The position numbers were made by a program, and so were the translations under genes. From Streptomyces sp. TP-A0356 (GTDB lineage: Bacteria > Actinomycetota > Actinomycetes > Streptomycetales > Streptomycetaceae), in NCBI RefSeq assembly GCF_001417775.1, contig NZ_BBZJ01000013.1, forward strand, positions 310,001-374,000: a stretch of 64,000 nt of DNA. Direction: 5' to 3'. This document shows positions 1 to 9,041 of the stretch, one piece after another (the first letter of the stretch is position 1; each line of letters starts with the position of its first letter). A model generated the notes under the pieces. That model was given only the letters and a program-made list of their open reading frames with translations. It did no database searches and was not told the origin of the DNA.

Positions 1-2436
1 ACCTCGTACTTCTCGGGCACCACACCCGAGGAACTGTCCATGACCGACGGGGAGTTCATCGAGAGGCACGGGATCGAGCTGCACCTCGGCGATCCGGCCG
101 AGACGATCGACCGGCAGGCCCGGACGGTCACCGCACGCTCCGGGCTCACCGTCTCCTACGACACGCTCGTCCTGGCCACCGGCTCCTACCCCTTCGTCCC
201 ACCGGTCCCCGGCAAGGACGCGACGGGCTGCTTCGTCTACCGCACCATCGAGGACCTGCTCGCCATCGAGGAGTACGCGGGAGCGCGGGCCACCACCGGC
301 GCGGTGGTCGGCGGCGGTCTGCTCGGCCTGGAGGCGGCCGGTGCGCTCAAGGGGCTGGGCCTGGCCACCCACATCGTGGAGTTCGCGCCGCGACTGATGC
401 CGGTGCAGGTCGACGAGGGCGGTGGCGCCGCGCTGCTGCGCACCATCGAGGACATGGGCCTGACCGTGCACACCGGCACGGGCACCCAGGAGATCGTCGT
501 CGGTGAGGAAGGCGCGGTGACGGCCATGAGGCTGTCCGACGGCTCCGAACTTCCCACGGACCTGGTCGTGTTCTCGGCCGGTGTCCGCCCCCGGGACCAG
601 CTCGCCCGCGCGTGCGGGCTCGCCGTCGGTGAGCGCGGCGGCATCATGGTGGACGAGCGGTGCCGCACCGTCTCCGACCCGCGTGTGTTCGCCATCGGCG
701 AGTGCGCGCTGGCGGCCGACGGCCGGGTGTACGGCCTGGTCGCGCCGGGCTATGAGATGGCGGAGACGGCGGCGGCCACGCTCGCCGCCGACGAGGCCGC
801 CTTCACCGGTGCCGACCTGTCCACCAAGCTGAAGCTGCTCGGCGTCGACGTGGCCTCCTTCGGCGACGCGCACGGCACCACCGCCGACTGTCTCGACGTG
901 GTCTACGCCGACTCGCGCTCGGGCACGTACAAGAAGCTGGTCATCGGCCGCGACGGGGAGCTGCTCGGCGGCATCCTGGTCGGTGACGCGGAGGCATACG
1001 GCACCCTGCGCGCCCTCACCGGCTCGGTACCGCCCGTCGCCCCCGAGCGGCTGGTGCTGCCCGCGGGGTCCGGCGCCCCGGCGGAGCTGGGCCCGTCCGC
1101 CCTGCCGGACGAGGCGGTCGTCTGCTCCTGCCACAACGTCACCAAGGGCACGATCCGCGGCGCGGTCACCGAGCACCGGTGCACCACCGTGCCCCAGGTC
1201 AAGAAGTGCACCAGGGCCGGTACCGGCTGCGGCAGTTGCGTCAAGGTGCTGGGCCAACTGGTCGACGCCGAACTGGAGGCGAGCGGCGTCGAGGTCGACA
1301 AGGGCCTGTGCGGCTGTTTCGCGCAGACCCGCGAGGAGCTGTACGAGATCGTCCTCGCCCTGCGCATCAGCTCCTACCAGCAGCTGCTGGACCGCTACGG
1401 TCGCCGGGAGGCGCGCGGCGGTGACGGCTGCGAGATCTGCAAGCCGGCGGTCGCCTCGGTCATCGCCTCGCTCGCCCCGGCGATCGGCGCCGACGGCCAT
1501 GTCCTGGACGGGGAGCAGGCCGCGTTGCAGGACACCAACGACCACTTCCTGGCCAACCTGCAGAGGAACGGCTCGTACTCGGTCGTACCGCGCATCCCCG
1601 GCGGCGAGATCACCCCGGAGAAGCTGATCGTGATCGGTGAGATCGCCCGCGACTTCGGTCTCTACACGAAGATCACCGGCGGTCAGCGGATCGACATGTT
1701 CGGCGCCCGGGTCGAGCAACTCCCGCTGATCTGGGCCAGGTTGGTGGACGCGGGCTTCGAGTCCGGACACGCCTACGGAAAGGCGCTCCGTACGGTGAAG
1801 TCCTGCGTCGGCCAGACCTGGTGCCGCTACGGCGTCCAGGACTCCGTCCGTATGGCGATCGACCTGGAGCTGCGCTACCGGGGGCTGCGGTCCCCGCACA
1901 AGCTGAAGTCAGCGGTCTCCGGGTGTGCCCGTGAGTGCGCCGAGGCCCGGTCGAAGGACTTCGGCGTGATCGCGACGGCGGGCGGATGGAACCTGTACGT
2001 CGGCGGCAACGGCGGCGCGACCCCGCGCCACGCCGACCTGCTGGCGCAGGATCTGACGGACGCCGAGCTCGTGCGGCTGATCGACCGTTTCCTGATGTTC
2101 TACATCCGCACGGCCGACCGCCTGGAGCGCACCTCGGTCTGGCTGGAGCGGATCCCCGGCGGCCTGGACCATGTGCGCGACGTGGTCGTCCATGACTCGC
2201 TCGGCATCTGCGGGGAGCTGGAGGCCCTGATGGCCGCCCATGTCGCGGGCTACCGCGACGAGTGGGCCGAGACCGTCAACGACCCCGAGAAGCTCGCCCG
2301 GTTCGTCTCGTTCGTCAACGCCCCCGACACCCCCGATCCGGTCGTCGGCTTCGTCCCCGAACGCGACCAGATCAAGCCCGACCTGCCCCTGCTGGCGATC
2401 GGCACACGGCCCTTGGAAGGAAGCGCCCAGCGATGA
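1..2436 (+). CDS. nirB: Nitrite reductase [NAD(P)H] large subunit, 5' end outside window
   Basis: Siroheme enzyme that reduces nitrite to ammonium with NAD(P)H in the cytoplasm. The reading frame is open from base 1 through an internal ATG at 40, so the gene begins upstream; 811 residues are visible and the family usually has about 850. In order: a pyridine-nucleotide-disulfide oxidoreductase part (GGGLLGLEAAG near residue 100, second nucleotide-binding region up to about 260), a BFD-type 2Fe-2S region with clustered Cys (CSCHNV, CGSCV, then CGCF and CEICKP), a ferredoxin-like half, and the siroheme/4Fe-4S motif SCVGQTWCRYG followed by CARECAE. It overlaps nirD by 4 bases (ATGA), so translation is probably coupled. 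The promoter, where GlnR control would be expected, is not in the window. Confidence 0.95.
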   Translation, partial: TSYFSGTTPEELSMTDGEFIERHGIELHLGDPAETIDRQARTVTARSGLTVSYDTLVLATGSYPFVPPVPGKDATGCFVYRTIEDLLAIEEYAGARATTGAVVGGGLLGLEAAGALKGLGLATHIVEFAPRLMPVQVDEGGGAALLRTIEDMGLTVHTGTGTQEIVVGEEGAVTAMRLSDGSELPTDLVVFSAGVRPRDQLARACGLAVGERGGIMVDERCRTVSDPRVFAIGECALAADGRVYGLVAPGYEMAETAAATLAADEAAFTGADLSTKLKLLGVDVASFGDAHGTTADCLDVVYADSRSGTYKKLVIGRDGELLGGILVGDAEAYGTLRALTGSVPPVAPERLVLPAGSGAPAELGPSALPDEAVVCSCHNVTKGTIRGAVTEHRCTTVPQVKKCTRAGTGCGSCVKVLGQLVDAELEASGVEVDKGLCGCFAQTREELYEIVLALRISSYQQLLDRYGRREARGGDGCEICKPAVASVIASLAPAIGADGHVLDGEQAALQDTNDHFLANLQRNGSYSVVPRIPGGEITPEKLIVIGEIARDFGLYTKITGGQRIDMFGARVEQLPLIWARLVDAGFESGHAYGKALRTVKSCVGQTWCRYGVQDSVRMAIDLELRYRGLRSPHKLKSAVSGCARECAEARSKDFGVIATAGGWNLYVGGNGGATPRHADLLAQDLTDAELVRLIDRFLMFYIRTADRLERTSVWLERIPGGLDHVRDVVVHDSLGICGELEALMAAHVAGYRDEWAETVNDPEKLARFVSFVNAPDTPDPVVGFVPERDQIKPDLPLLAIGTRPLEGSAQR

Positions 2437-2786
2437 CCCTGGCACCCGAGACGACCGATCTGAAGGTCCAGCTCCGGCTGGAGGACGGCTGGTTCACGGT
2501 CTGCGACCTGAGGCTGCTGATCCCGGGCCGCGGAGTGGCGGCGCTGCTGCCGGACGGCCGCCAGGCGGCGCTCTTCCGCGACCGCGCGGGCCGTACGTAC
2601 GGCATAGACAACCGGGATCCCTTCACCGGCGCGGCGGTCCTCTCCCGCGGCCTGACGGGCACGCACCAGGGCCGCCCGTTCGTCGCCTCACCCCTTCTCA
2701 AGCAGCGCTTCGACCTGCTGTCGGGCCAGTGCCTGGACGACGAGACGGTGCGGGTGGCGGCGTACGACGTGCGGAGCACGGCGTGA
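2433..2786 (+). CDS. nirD: Nitrite reductase small subunit
   Basis: 117-residue Rieske-fold partner of NirB. The ATG at 2433 lies inside the nirB stop (ATGA overlap), which decides the start over a longer frame that begins inside nirB. Visible features are an N-terminal beta-sandwich segment (LRLEDGWFTVCDL), the central GIDNRDPFTGAAVLSRG and the C-terminal LLKQRFDLLSGQCLDD. The C-x-H and C-x2-H iron ligands of true Rieske proteins are absent, as is normal for NirD. It is the last gene of the operon and is followed by a strong hairpin shared with the convergent ppdK. Confidence 0.93.
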   Translation: MTLAPETTDLKVQLRLEDGWFTVCDLRLLIPGRGVAALLPDGRQAALFRDRAGRTYGIDNRDPFTGAAVLSRGLTGTHQGRPFVASPLLKQRFDLLSGQCLDDETVRVAAYDVRSTA

Positions 2787-2894
2787 CCGTACGCCGTCCC
2801 GTCAGGCCTTCAGGGCGTCCTACGTCACCCCCTGTCAGCCGCTCGAAGGCGTCCCGGAGCCGCGCACCGGCCTGCGAGAGCTGACGGCATGCGA

Positions 2895-2927
2895 AGGGGC
2901 GGCACCCCCGCACAGGGTGCCGCCCCT
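2895..2927. terminator. Bidirectional hairpin between nirD and ppdK
   Basis: A 13-bp perfect stem (AGGGGCGGCACCC and its complement) with a 7-base loop lies between the convergent nirD and ppdK stops. There is no T-run. It probably ends both transcripts. Confidence 0.75.
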
Positions 2928-3000
2928 CCTGGTGCACCGGAGTCGTCATCGTCGGTGAGGGTCGGGGACCGACGACGGCTCCGGGGTTCTCGCGGGGCCG

Positions 3001-5742
3001 TCAGCGGTGGTCGCTGCCCGTCGACTGCGACGCCGCGCGTCCCGCCTCCAGACGGGCCACCGGGATCCGGAAGGGGGAGCAGGACACGTAGTCCAGCCCC
3101 ACCTCGTGGAAGAAGTGCACCGACTCGGGGTCGCCGCCGTGCTCGCCGCAGACGCCGAGCTTGAGGTCGGGGCGGGTGGCGCGGCCCGCCTCGGCGGCGG
3201 CCTTCACCAGGGAGCCCACGCCGTCCTTGTCGATCGTCTCGAAGGGGCTGACGCCGAAGATGCCCTTCTCCAGGTAGGCCGTGAAGAAGCTCGCCTCGAC
3301 GTCGTCCCGGCTGAAGCCCCACACCGTCTGGGTGAGGTCGTTGGTGCCGAAGGAGAAGAACTCGGCGGCCTCCGCGATCTGGCCGGCCGTGAGGGCGGCG
3401 CGCGGCAGCTCGATCATCGTGCCGATCGCCAGCTTCAGCTGCGTCCCGGTGGCCTCCTCGACCTCCGCGATGACGCGGTCCGCCTCCTCGCGCACGATCT
3501 CCAGCTCCTGGACCGTGCCGACGAGCGGGATCATGACCTCGGCGCGCGGGTCGCCCTTCGCGGCCTTGCGCTCGGCCGCCGCCTCGGCGATGGCCCGTAC
3601 CTGCATGGTGAACAGACCCGGGATGACCAGGCCGAGCCGCACGCCCCGCAGGCCCAGCATCGGGTTCTGCTCGTGCAGGCGGTGCACGGCCTGGAGCAGG
3701 CGCAGCTCGTTCTCGTGGGGCTCCTGACGGGACTCCGCCAGCGCCACCCGCACCGACAGCTCGGTGATGTCGGGCAGGAACTCGTGCAGCGGCGGGTCCA
3801 GCAGGCGGATCGTGACCGGGAGTCCGTCCATCGCCTCGAAGAGCTCGACGAAGTCCTGCTTCTGCAGCGGAAGCAGTTCCTTGAGGGAGTCCTCCCGCTC
3901 CACCTCCGTGTCCGCGAGGATCAGCCGCTCCACCAGCTCACGCCGGTCGCCGAGGAACATGTGCTCCGTACGGCACAGCCCGATGCCCTGGGCGCCGAAG
4001 CGCCGTGCGCGCAGCGCGTCCTCGGCGTTGTCCGCGTTCGCGCGCACCCGCAGGCGCCGCTTGCGGTCGGCGAACGCCATGATCCGGTGCACGGCCTCCA
4101 CCAGTTCGTCGGCGTCGTCCGCGCCCGCGTGCATCCGGCCCTCGAAGTACTCGACCACCGGGGACGGCACGACCGGGACCTCGCCGAGGTACACCTTGCC
4201 GGAGGAGCCGTCGATCGAGACGAGGTCGCCCTCCTCGACGACCACGCCGCCCGGCGCCGTCAGACGCCGGCGCTTGGTGTCGACCTCCAGCTCCTCCGCG
4301 CCGCACACACAGGTCTTGCCCATGCCGCGGGCCACCACCGCGGCATGCGAGGTCTTGCCGCCGCGCGAGGTCAGGATGCCCTCCGCGGCGATCATGCCGT
4401 CCAGGTCGTCGGGGTTGGTCTCGCGGCGGATCAGGATCACCTTCTCGCCCGAGCGCGACCACTTGATCGCCGTGTACGAGTCGAAGACCGCCTTGCCGAC
4501 GGCCGCACCGGGCGACGCGGCGATGCCCCGGCCGAGCTGCTCGACCTTCGCCTGCTCGTCGAAGCGCGGGAACATCAGCTGCGCCAGCTGCGCGCCGGTC
4601 ACCCGCTGCAGTGCCTCGGCCTCGTCGATCAGGCCCTGGTCCACCAGCTGCGTGGCGATGCGGAAGGCCGCGCCCGCCGTGCGCTTGCCGACGCGGGTCT
4701 GCAGCATCCACAGCCGGCCGCGCTCGATGGTGAACTCGATGTCGCAGAGGTCCTTGTAGTGGTTCTCCAGCGTCTCCATGATCTGCATCAGCTGGTCGTA
4801 CGACTTCTTGTCGATCCGCTCCAGCTCGGCCAGCGGGACGGTGTTGCGGATGCCCGCGACCACGTCCTCGCCCTGCGCGTTCTGCAGGTAGTCGCCGTAC
4901 ACACCCTGGTGGCCGGAGGCCGGGTCCCGGGTGAAGGCCACGCCCGTGCCCGAGTCGGGGCCCAGGTTGCCGAAGACCATCGAGCAGACGTTCACCGCTG
5001 TGCCGAGGTCGTGCGGGATGCGCTCCTGACGGCGGTAGAGCTTCGCGCGGTCGCCGTTCCACGAGTCGAACACCGCCCTGATGGCGAGGTCCATCTGCTC
5101 GCGCGGATCCTGCGGGAAGTCGCGCCCGGCCTCGGTCTTGACGATCTTCTTGAACTTGGTGACCAGCTTCTTGAGGTCCGCGGCCTCCAGCTCCGTGTCG
5201 ACCGAGACGCCCTTGGCCTCCTTGGCCGCCTCGAGCGCGTCCTCGAAGTGCTCGCCGTCCACGCCCAGGACCGTCTTGCCGAACATCTGGATGAGGCGAC
5301 GGTAGGAGTCCCACGCGAAGCGCTCGTCGCCGGCCTGCTTCGCCAGGCCCTGCAGGGACTTGTCGGAGAGGCCGATGTTCAGGACGGTGTCCATCATGCC
5401 CGGCATCGAGAACTTCGCACCCGAACGCACCGAAACCAGCAGGGGGTTGTCGGTCTGTCCGAGCTTCTTCCCCATCCGCTCCTCCAGCGCGGCGAGGTGA
5501 GCGCTCACCTCGTCACGCAGTGCCGCGGGTTCCTCGCCGCTGTCGAGGTAGACCTTGCAGGCCTCGGTGGTGATGGTGAATCCCGGAGGGACGGGCAGAC
5601 CCAGGTTGGTCATCTCGGCGAGGTTCGCGCCCTTGCCGCCGAGGAGGTCCTTGAGGTCCTTGTTGCCCTCGGTGAAGTCGTAAACGAACTTCACGCCCTC
5701 GACGCCGTTTTCAGTTACGTGGCGATCTTTGTTTTCCGACAC
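3001..5742 (-). CDS. ppdK: Pyruvate, phosphate dikinase
   Basis: Interconverts pyruvate + ATP + Pi and phosphoenolpyruvate + AMP + PPi. The 913 residues show the full family order: N-terminal nucleotide-binding domain (GGKGANLAEM near residue 35), the swivelling phosphohistidine domain (TSRGGKTSHAAVVARGMG, catalytic His near 464) and the C-terminal PEP/pyruvate barrel (GLCRTEHMF near 592, GVCGEHGGDP near 864 with the catalytic Cys). The GTG at 5742 is chosen because GAGGAG stands about 9 bases ahead; the open frame runs further to 5802 without a better site. Transcribed alone, with a long regulatory upstream region. Confidence 0.95.
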   Translation of the reverse strand: MSENKDRHVTENGVEGVKFVYDFTEGNKDLKDLLGGKGANLAEMTNLGLPVPPGFTITTEACKVYLDSGEEPAALRDEVSAHLAALEERMGKKLGQTDNPLLVSVRSGAKFSMPGMMDTVLNIGLSDKSLQGLAKQAGDERFAWDSYRRLIQMFGKTVLGVDGEHFEDALEAAKEAKGVSVDTELEAADLKKLVTKFKKIVKTEAGRDFPQDPREQMDLAIRAVFDSWNGDRAKLYRRQERIPHDLGTAVNVCSMVFGNLGPDSGTGVAFTRDPASGHQGVYGDYLQNAQGEDVVAGIRNTVPLAELERIDKKSYDQLMQIMETLENHYKDLCDIEFTIERGRLWMLQTRVGKRTAGAAFRIATQLVDQGLIDEAEALQRVTGAQLAQLMFPRFDEQAKVEQLGRGIAASPGAAVGKAVFDSYTAIKWSRSGEKVILIRRETNPDDLDGMIAAEGILTSRGGKTSHAAVVARGMGKTCVCGAEELEVDTKRRRLTAPGGVVVEEGDLVSIDGSSGKVYLGEVPVVPSPVVEYFEGRMHAGADDADELVEAVHRIMAFADRKRRLRVRANADNAEDALRARRFGAQGIGLCRTEHMFLGDRRELVERLILADTEVEREDSLKELLPLQKQDFVELFEAMDGLPVTIRLLDPPLHEFLPDITELSVRVALAESRQEPHENELRLLQAVHRLHEQNPMLGLRGVRLGLVIPGLFTMQVRAIAEAAAERKAAKGDPRAEVMIPLVGTVQELEIVREEADRVIAEVEEATGTQLKLAIGTMIELPRAALTAGQIAEAAEFFSFGTNDLTQTVWGFSRDDVEASFFTAYLEKGIFGVSPFETIDKDGVGSLVKAAAEAGRATRPDLKLGVCGEHGGDPESVHFFHEVGLDYVSCSPFRIPVARLEAGRAASQSTGSDHR

Positions 5743-5943
5743 GGTCTCGACTCCTCGAGGACGCGGTGGCTGCCCTGACGGCGAGGAACATACCCAGATC
5801 AAAGGCGCCTGGGTACGTCCACTTGCGCGTCATGCGCACGTAACCACTCGTCCGCCACTGGATCGAAAGTCAAGGCTTGGCAAGTCGCCCCGAGCGCATG
5901 TTTTCACTTCTTGAACGCATCGATGTCCGAGGCCCGCGCACAT

Positions 5944-5957
5944 CGCTCATGTGAGCG
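5944..5957. promoter_or_regulatory. Palindrome copy 1 upstream of ppdK
   Basis: CGCTCATGTGAGCG: six-base arms CGCTCA/TGAGCG around a two-base centre. The second copy, at 6045-6058, differs only at one centre base. Likely a binding site for a dimeric regulator; which one is unknown. Confidence 0.6.
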
Positions 5958-5993
5958 AGTTTCGGCACGTCTGATTTCGATCGATGAACGATC

Positions 5994-6020
5994 AAGGGGT
6001 GGCACTCAGTGCCACCCCTT
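5994..6020. promoter_or_regulatory. 12-bp hairpin between two operator-like palindromes
   Basis: A perfect 12-bp inverted repeat (AAGGGGTGGCAC and its complement) around the 3-base centre TCA. On the minus strand it lies about 150 bases after the ROK stop, so it may terminate that transcript; the CTT end gives only a short U stretch. Its position midway between the two palindromes also allows an operator role. Confidence 0.6.
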
Positions 6021-6044
6021 GGAGAAGTGCAGTCGCTCATGATC

Positions 6045-6058
6045 CGCTCATCTGAGCG
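6045..6058. promoter_or_regulatory. Palindrome copy 2 upstream of ppdK
   Basis: CGCTCATCTGAGCG, the partner of 5944-5957, with 101 bp between centres. A further CGCTCAT half-site lies just upstream (6034-6040). Spacing near ten helical turns would allow DNA looping. Confidence 0.6.
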
Positions 6059-6167
6059 TAACCCCTATCAAGGGTGGCGAGAATCACGCTATGCGAGACG
6101 CCCGGATTTCACCATACGGACGCATCTTCGGACGGAAACACGGCTGTCACAGGGAGGTCACGGCCCC

Positions 6168-7388
6168 TCACACACCGAGCGCGAGCAGGCGCTCCTCCAC
6201 GCGTTCGGGGGCGTAGAGATGCTCGACGACGAGCGCACCCGCCCCGACCAGAGCCGCCCGCTCCCCGAGCCGCGAGGTCACCACGTCGAGGTGCGCCGTG
6301 GAGCGGGGCAGCGCGCGCTGGTACAGCAACTCCCGCACACCCGTGAGGAAGGGTGTTCCGGCCAGATCTCCGGCGATCATCAGCACCCCGGGGTTCAGCA
6401 GGGTCACCACGGTCGCCAGGACGTCCCCGACCCGCCGCCCGGCCTCCCGGGCGAGCGCGGCGGCCTCCGGATGTCCGGCGGTCAGCAGGTCCCGCACGTC
6501 CGAGCCGGAGGCGGCGGGCACCCCCGCCCCCGCGAGCCGGCGTGCCACGGCGCCCCCGCTCGCGACCGCGGCCAGACAGCCGTAGGACCCGCACCGGCAC
6601 AGCGCGTCGGCGCCCTCCGGCACGCGGATGTGCCCGATGTCCCCGGCGCCGCCGTCGACCCCGCGGTAGATGCGGCCGCCGACGACCACGCCGGCGCCGA
6701 TGCCGGTGGAGACCTTGACCAGGACGAACGCCGAGCAGTCCGGATGTCCGGTGCGCTGTTCGCCGTACGCCATCAGGTTCGCGTCGTTGTCGACCAGCAC
6801 CGGCACGTCGGCGGGGCCGTGCGCGTGCTCCGCGAAGGCGCGGCCGAGGCGGGCCCGGATGTCGTAGCCGTCCCAGCCCGGCATGATCGGCGGTTGGACG
6901 ACCCGGCCGGTGTCGCTGTCCACGGGTCCGGGGACGGCGAGCCCGATCCCACAGACCTCGTGCGCGAGATGGCCGGCCTTCCCGAGCAGTTCGGCGAACC
7001 AGCGGCCCAGTTCGCCGAGTACGGCGTCCGGGCCGTCCTCGATCACCAGGGTGCCGCCGTGCTCGGCCAGGATCTCGCCGGTCAGGGACAGGACGGCGGC
7101 GCGGGCGTGCCGTGTGTCGAGGTCGGCGGCGAGCACCACCGCATGGGCGTCGTCGAACTCCAGCGTGATCGAAGGGCGGCCGCCGAGCGGGGAGTCGACC
7201 GGACCGCCCGCGCCCTCGCGCAGCCAGCCGGCCCGGAAGAGACGGTCCAGACGCAGGCCGACCGTGGCCCGCGACAGGCCCGTGGCCTGCTGCAGGGCAC
7301 CCCGGGTCGTGGCGCGGCCACTGCGCACCAGCTCGAGCAGATCTCCGGCGCCGGCCTGAGCGCCGGACTTCCCGGTTCTCCCACTCAT
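6168..7388 (-). CDS. ROK-family transcriptional repressor
   Basis: 406 residues with an N-terminal winged HTH (about 15-70: RGALQQATGLSRATVGLRL) joined to a ROK sugar-kinase-like domain. The zinc signature CRCGSYGCL and the upstream His (HIRVPEG) are present. The kinase ATP loop is altered (DLDTRHARAAV instead of DxGGT), which fits a sugar sensor rather than an enzyme. The ATG at 7388 is preferred over the GTG at 7394 because AGGGGG sits just ahead. It is divergent from two glycosidase genes and probably controls them, responding to a sugar I cannot name. Confidence 0.88.
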   Translation of the reverse strand: MSGRTGKSGAQAGAGDLLELVRSGRATTRGALQQATGLSRATVGLRLDRLFRAGWLREGAGGPVDSPLGGRPSITLEFDDAHAVVLAADLDTRHARAAVLSLTGEILAEHGGTLVIEDGPDAVLGELGRWFAELLGKAGHLAHEVCGIGLAVPGPVDSDTGRVVQPPIMPGWDGYDIRARLGRAFAEHAHGPADVPVLVDNDANLMAYGEQRTGHPDCSAFVLVKVSTGIGAGVVVGGRIYRGVDGGAGDIGHIRVPEGADALCRCGSYGCLAAVASGGAVARRLAGAGVPAASGSDVRDLLTAGHPEAAALAREAGRRVGDVLATVVTLLNPGVLMIAGDLAGTPFLTGVRELLYQRALPRSTAHLDVVTSRLGERAALVGAGALVVEHLYAPERVEERLLALGV

Positions 7389-7409
7389 GCGCACCCCCTT
7401 GCGTTCACC

Positions 7410-7456
7410 AACTCTGCATTACATATTGAGTTTTGCGTGTTAAATAGACGTAACTC
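7410..7456. promoter_or_regulatory. Half-site cluster between ROK gene and glycosidase operon
   Basis: The divergent gap is unusually AT-rich. It carries AACTC at 7410-7414, GAGTT at 7428-7432 and AACTC at 7452-7456, that is, two overlapping inverted repeats sharing the middle arm (spacers 13 and 19). This is a plausible operator for the ROK repressor over both promoters; no exact -10/-35 is claimed. Confidence 0.45.
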
Positions 7457-7508
7457 TACGGTAGCCACCGCCGAACCGGTCGGCCGGACGTCTTTCGGGG
7501 AGACCTGA

Positions 7509-9041
7509 GTGGACCGCACTACCCAACTCACCGCCCGCCGCATGGAACTCACGGGTCCCGTGCGCACCTCGGGCGCGCCCCCGGGGTCCGGTCCGGGCGA
7601 GACCGTCTCTCCCGGAAGCCCTGTATACGATCCGGCCGGGCCCGCCGGATCGCTGCACGTCAGGGCGGCGAAGGTGCTGGACGGCAACTGGACGGGGGCG
7701 TCCACGGTGCCGTCGCGCGGCCTGTACCCGCACCAGTGGTCCTGGGACTCGGCGTTCATCGCGATCGGACTGCGCCATCTGTCGCCGCTGAGGGCGCAGA
7801 CGGAGCTGGAGACGCTGCTTGCCGCCCAGTGGGCGGACGGGCGGATCCCGCACATCGTCTTCAACTCCTCCGTCCCACTGGACGCGTACTTCCCCAGCCC
7901 CGACTTCTGGCGCTCCTCGTCCGCGGGACGCGCCGCGGGCGCACCGCGCACCGTACAGACCTCGGGCATCGTGCAGCCACCGGTGCACGCGCTGGCGGCC
8001 TGGCTGGTGCACCTCGCCGACCCGGGGCTGTCCCGGGCGCGCGGCTTCCTGCCCCGTGTGTACCCGCGCCTGGCGGCCTGGCACCGCTATCTGCTGCACC
8101 GCCGCGACCTGGGCGGCGGCGGGCTCGTCTCGGTGGTGCACCCCTGGGAGCAGGGCATGGACAACAGCCCCGCCTGGGACGCGCCGCTGTCCCGCGTCAC
8201 CCCGGCCCCGGCCCGCTCCTTCCGCCGCGCGGACCTCGACCACGGGGCACCCGAGGACCGGCCGACGGATCTGGACTACGGGCGCTACGTGCGACTGGCG
8301 ACGGACTACCGCGACCGGGGATACAGGGATGGGTCCGACGGGAGGTACGGGGCCGGGGCGGGCGAGTTCGCGGTGGAGGACCCGGCGTTCAACGCGCTGC
8401 TGATCGCGTCGGAGCACGCGCTGGCCCGTATGGCCCGCGAACTGGGCGCGACGGGCACGGCCCGGCACGCCCGCGCGGAGCGCCTGACGACGGTCCTCGT
8501 CGACCGGCTCTGGGACCCGGCGGAAGGGATGTTCTTCTGCCGGGACGTGCGGGACGGTGCCGCGCCCGGCGCCCTCGTGCCCGAACGCACCGTGTCCGGA
8601 CTGGTGCCGCTGCTGCTGCCCACGCTGCCCCGTGACATCGCGGCCGCGCTCGTAAGGACGCTGCGCGGGCCGCACTTCGGGCTCGGCGGCGTCACCCGGC
8701 TCGTACCGAGCTACGACCTGCTCGGCGAGGCGTTCGATCCACACCGCTACTGGCGCGGGCCCGCCTGGTTCAACACCGGCTGGCTGCTGGAGCGCGGCCT
8801 GCGGGCGCACGGGAAGCGGGCGGAGGCCGACGCGCTGCGCGAGGCCTTGTTGCAGACGGCGGACGCCTCGGACTTCGCGGAGTACGTCGACCCGTACACC
8901 GGCCGGGCGTGCGGGGCGCTCGGATTCGGCTGGACCGCCGCGCTCACGCTCGACCTGCTCCACGCACGCTGCGGGGACGGCGTGTCCCCCATGGGCGTCG
9001 GCACGTTCGACAGGAGTGACAAGGGAGGGGACCGGGGATGA
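7509..9041 (+). CDS. GH63-type (mannosylglycerate-hydrolase-like) glycosidase
   Basis: 510 residues of the MGH1-like (alpha/alpha)6 barrel group. Recognisable pieces are HQWSWDSAFIAIGL near residue 80, the central VVHPWEQGMDNSPAWD, and the C-terminal YWRGPAWFNTGWLLERGL and YVDPYTG. There is no signal peptide, so it acts inside the cell. The family hydrolyses alpha-glycosides such as mannosylglycerate or glucosylglycerate; the substrate here is not fixed by sequence alone. It starts at GTG 7509 behind GGGGAGA and overlaps the next gene by 4 bases. The two barrels are probably co-produced under the divergent ROK repressor. Confidence 0.8.
   Translation: MDRTTQLTARRMELTGPVRTSGAPPGSGPGETVSPGSPVYDPAGPAGSLHVRAAKVLDGNWTGASTVPSRGLYPHQWSWDSAFIAIGLRHLSPLRAQTELETLLAAQWADGRIPHIVFNSSVPLDAYFPSPDFWRSSSAGRAAGAPRTVQTSGIVQPPVHALAAWLVHLADPGLSRARGFLPRVYPRLAAWHRYLLHRRDLGGGGLVSVVHPWEQGMDNSPAWDAPLSRVTPAPARSFRRADLDHGAPEDRPTDLDYGRYVRLATDYRDRGYRDGSDGRYGAGAGEFAVEDPAFNALLIASEHALARMARELGATGTARHARAERLTTVLVDRLWDPAEGMFFCRDVRDGAAPGALVPERTVSGLVPLLLPTLPRDIAAALVRTLRGPHFGLGGVTRLVPSYDLLGEAFDPHRYWRGPAWFNTGWLLERGLRAHGKRAEADALREALLQTADASDFAEYVDPYTGRACGALGFGWTAALTLDLLHARCGDGVSPMGVGTFDRSDKGGDRG

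Larger units (their letters stand above)
5743..6167. promoter_or_regulatory. Regulatory region upstream of ppdK
   Basis: This 425-base gap between the ROK gene and ppdK (both minus strand) has no convincing gene. It holds a hairpin at 5994-6020 flanked by two copies of one 14-bp palindrome, at 5944-5957 and 6045-6058 (separate entries). A weaker element, TGCGC-N5-GCGCA, lies at 5824-5838. The layout suggests that ppdK is the regulated target. Confidence 0.6.

Noticed and set aside
3007..5778. A 923-codon open frame antisense to ppdK
   Set aside because: It mirrors the codon-position GC bias of ppdK; composition is Leu/Val/Arg/His-rich with no domain, and ppdK is unmistakable.
5824..5838. TGCGC-N5-GCGCA as an operator
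   Set aside because: The arms are too short and GC-rich to stand out from background here.
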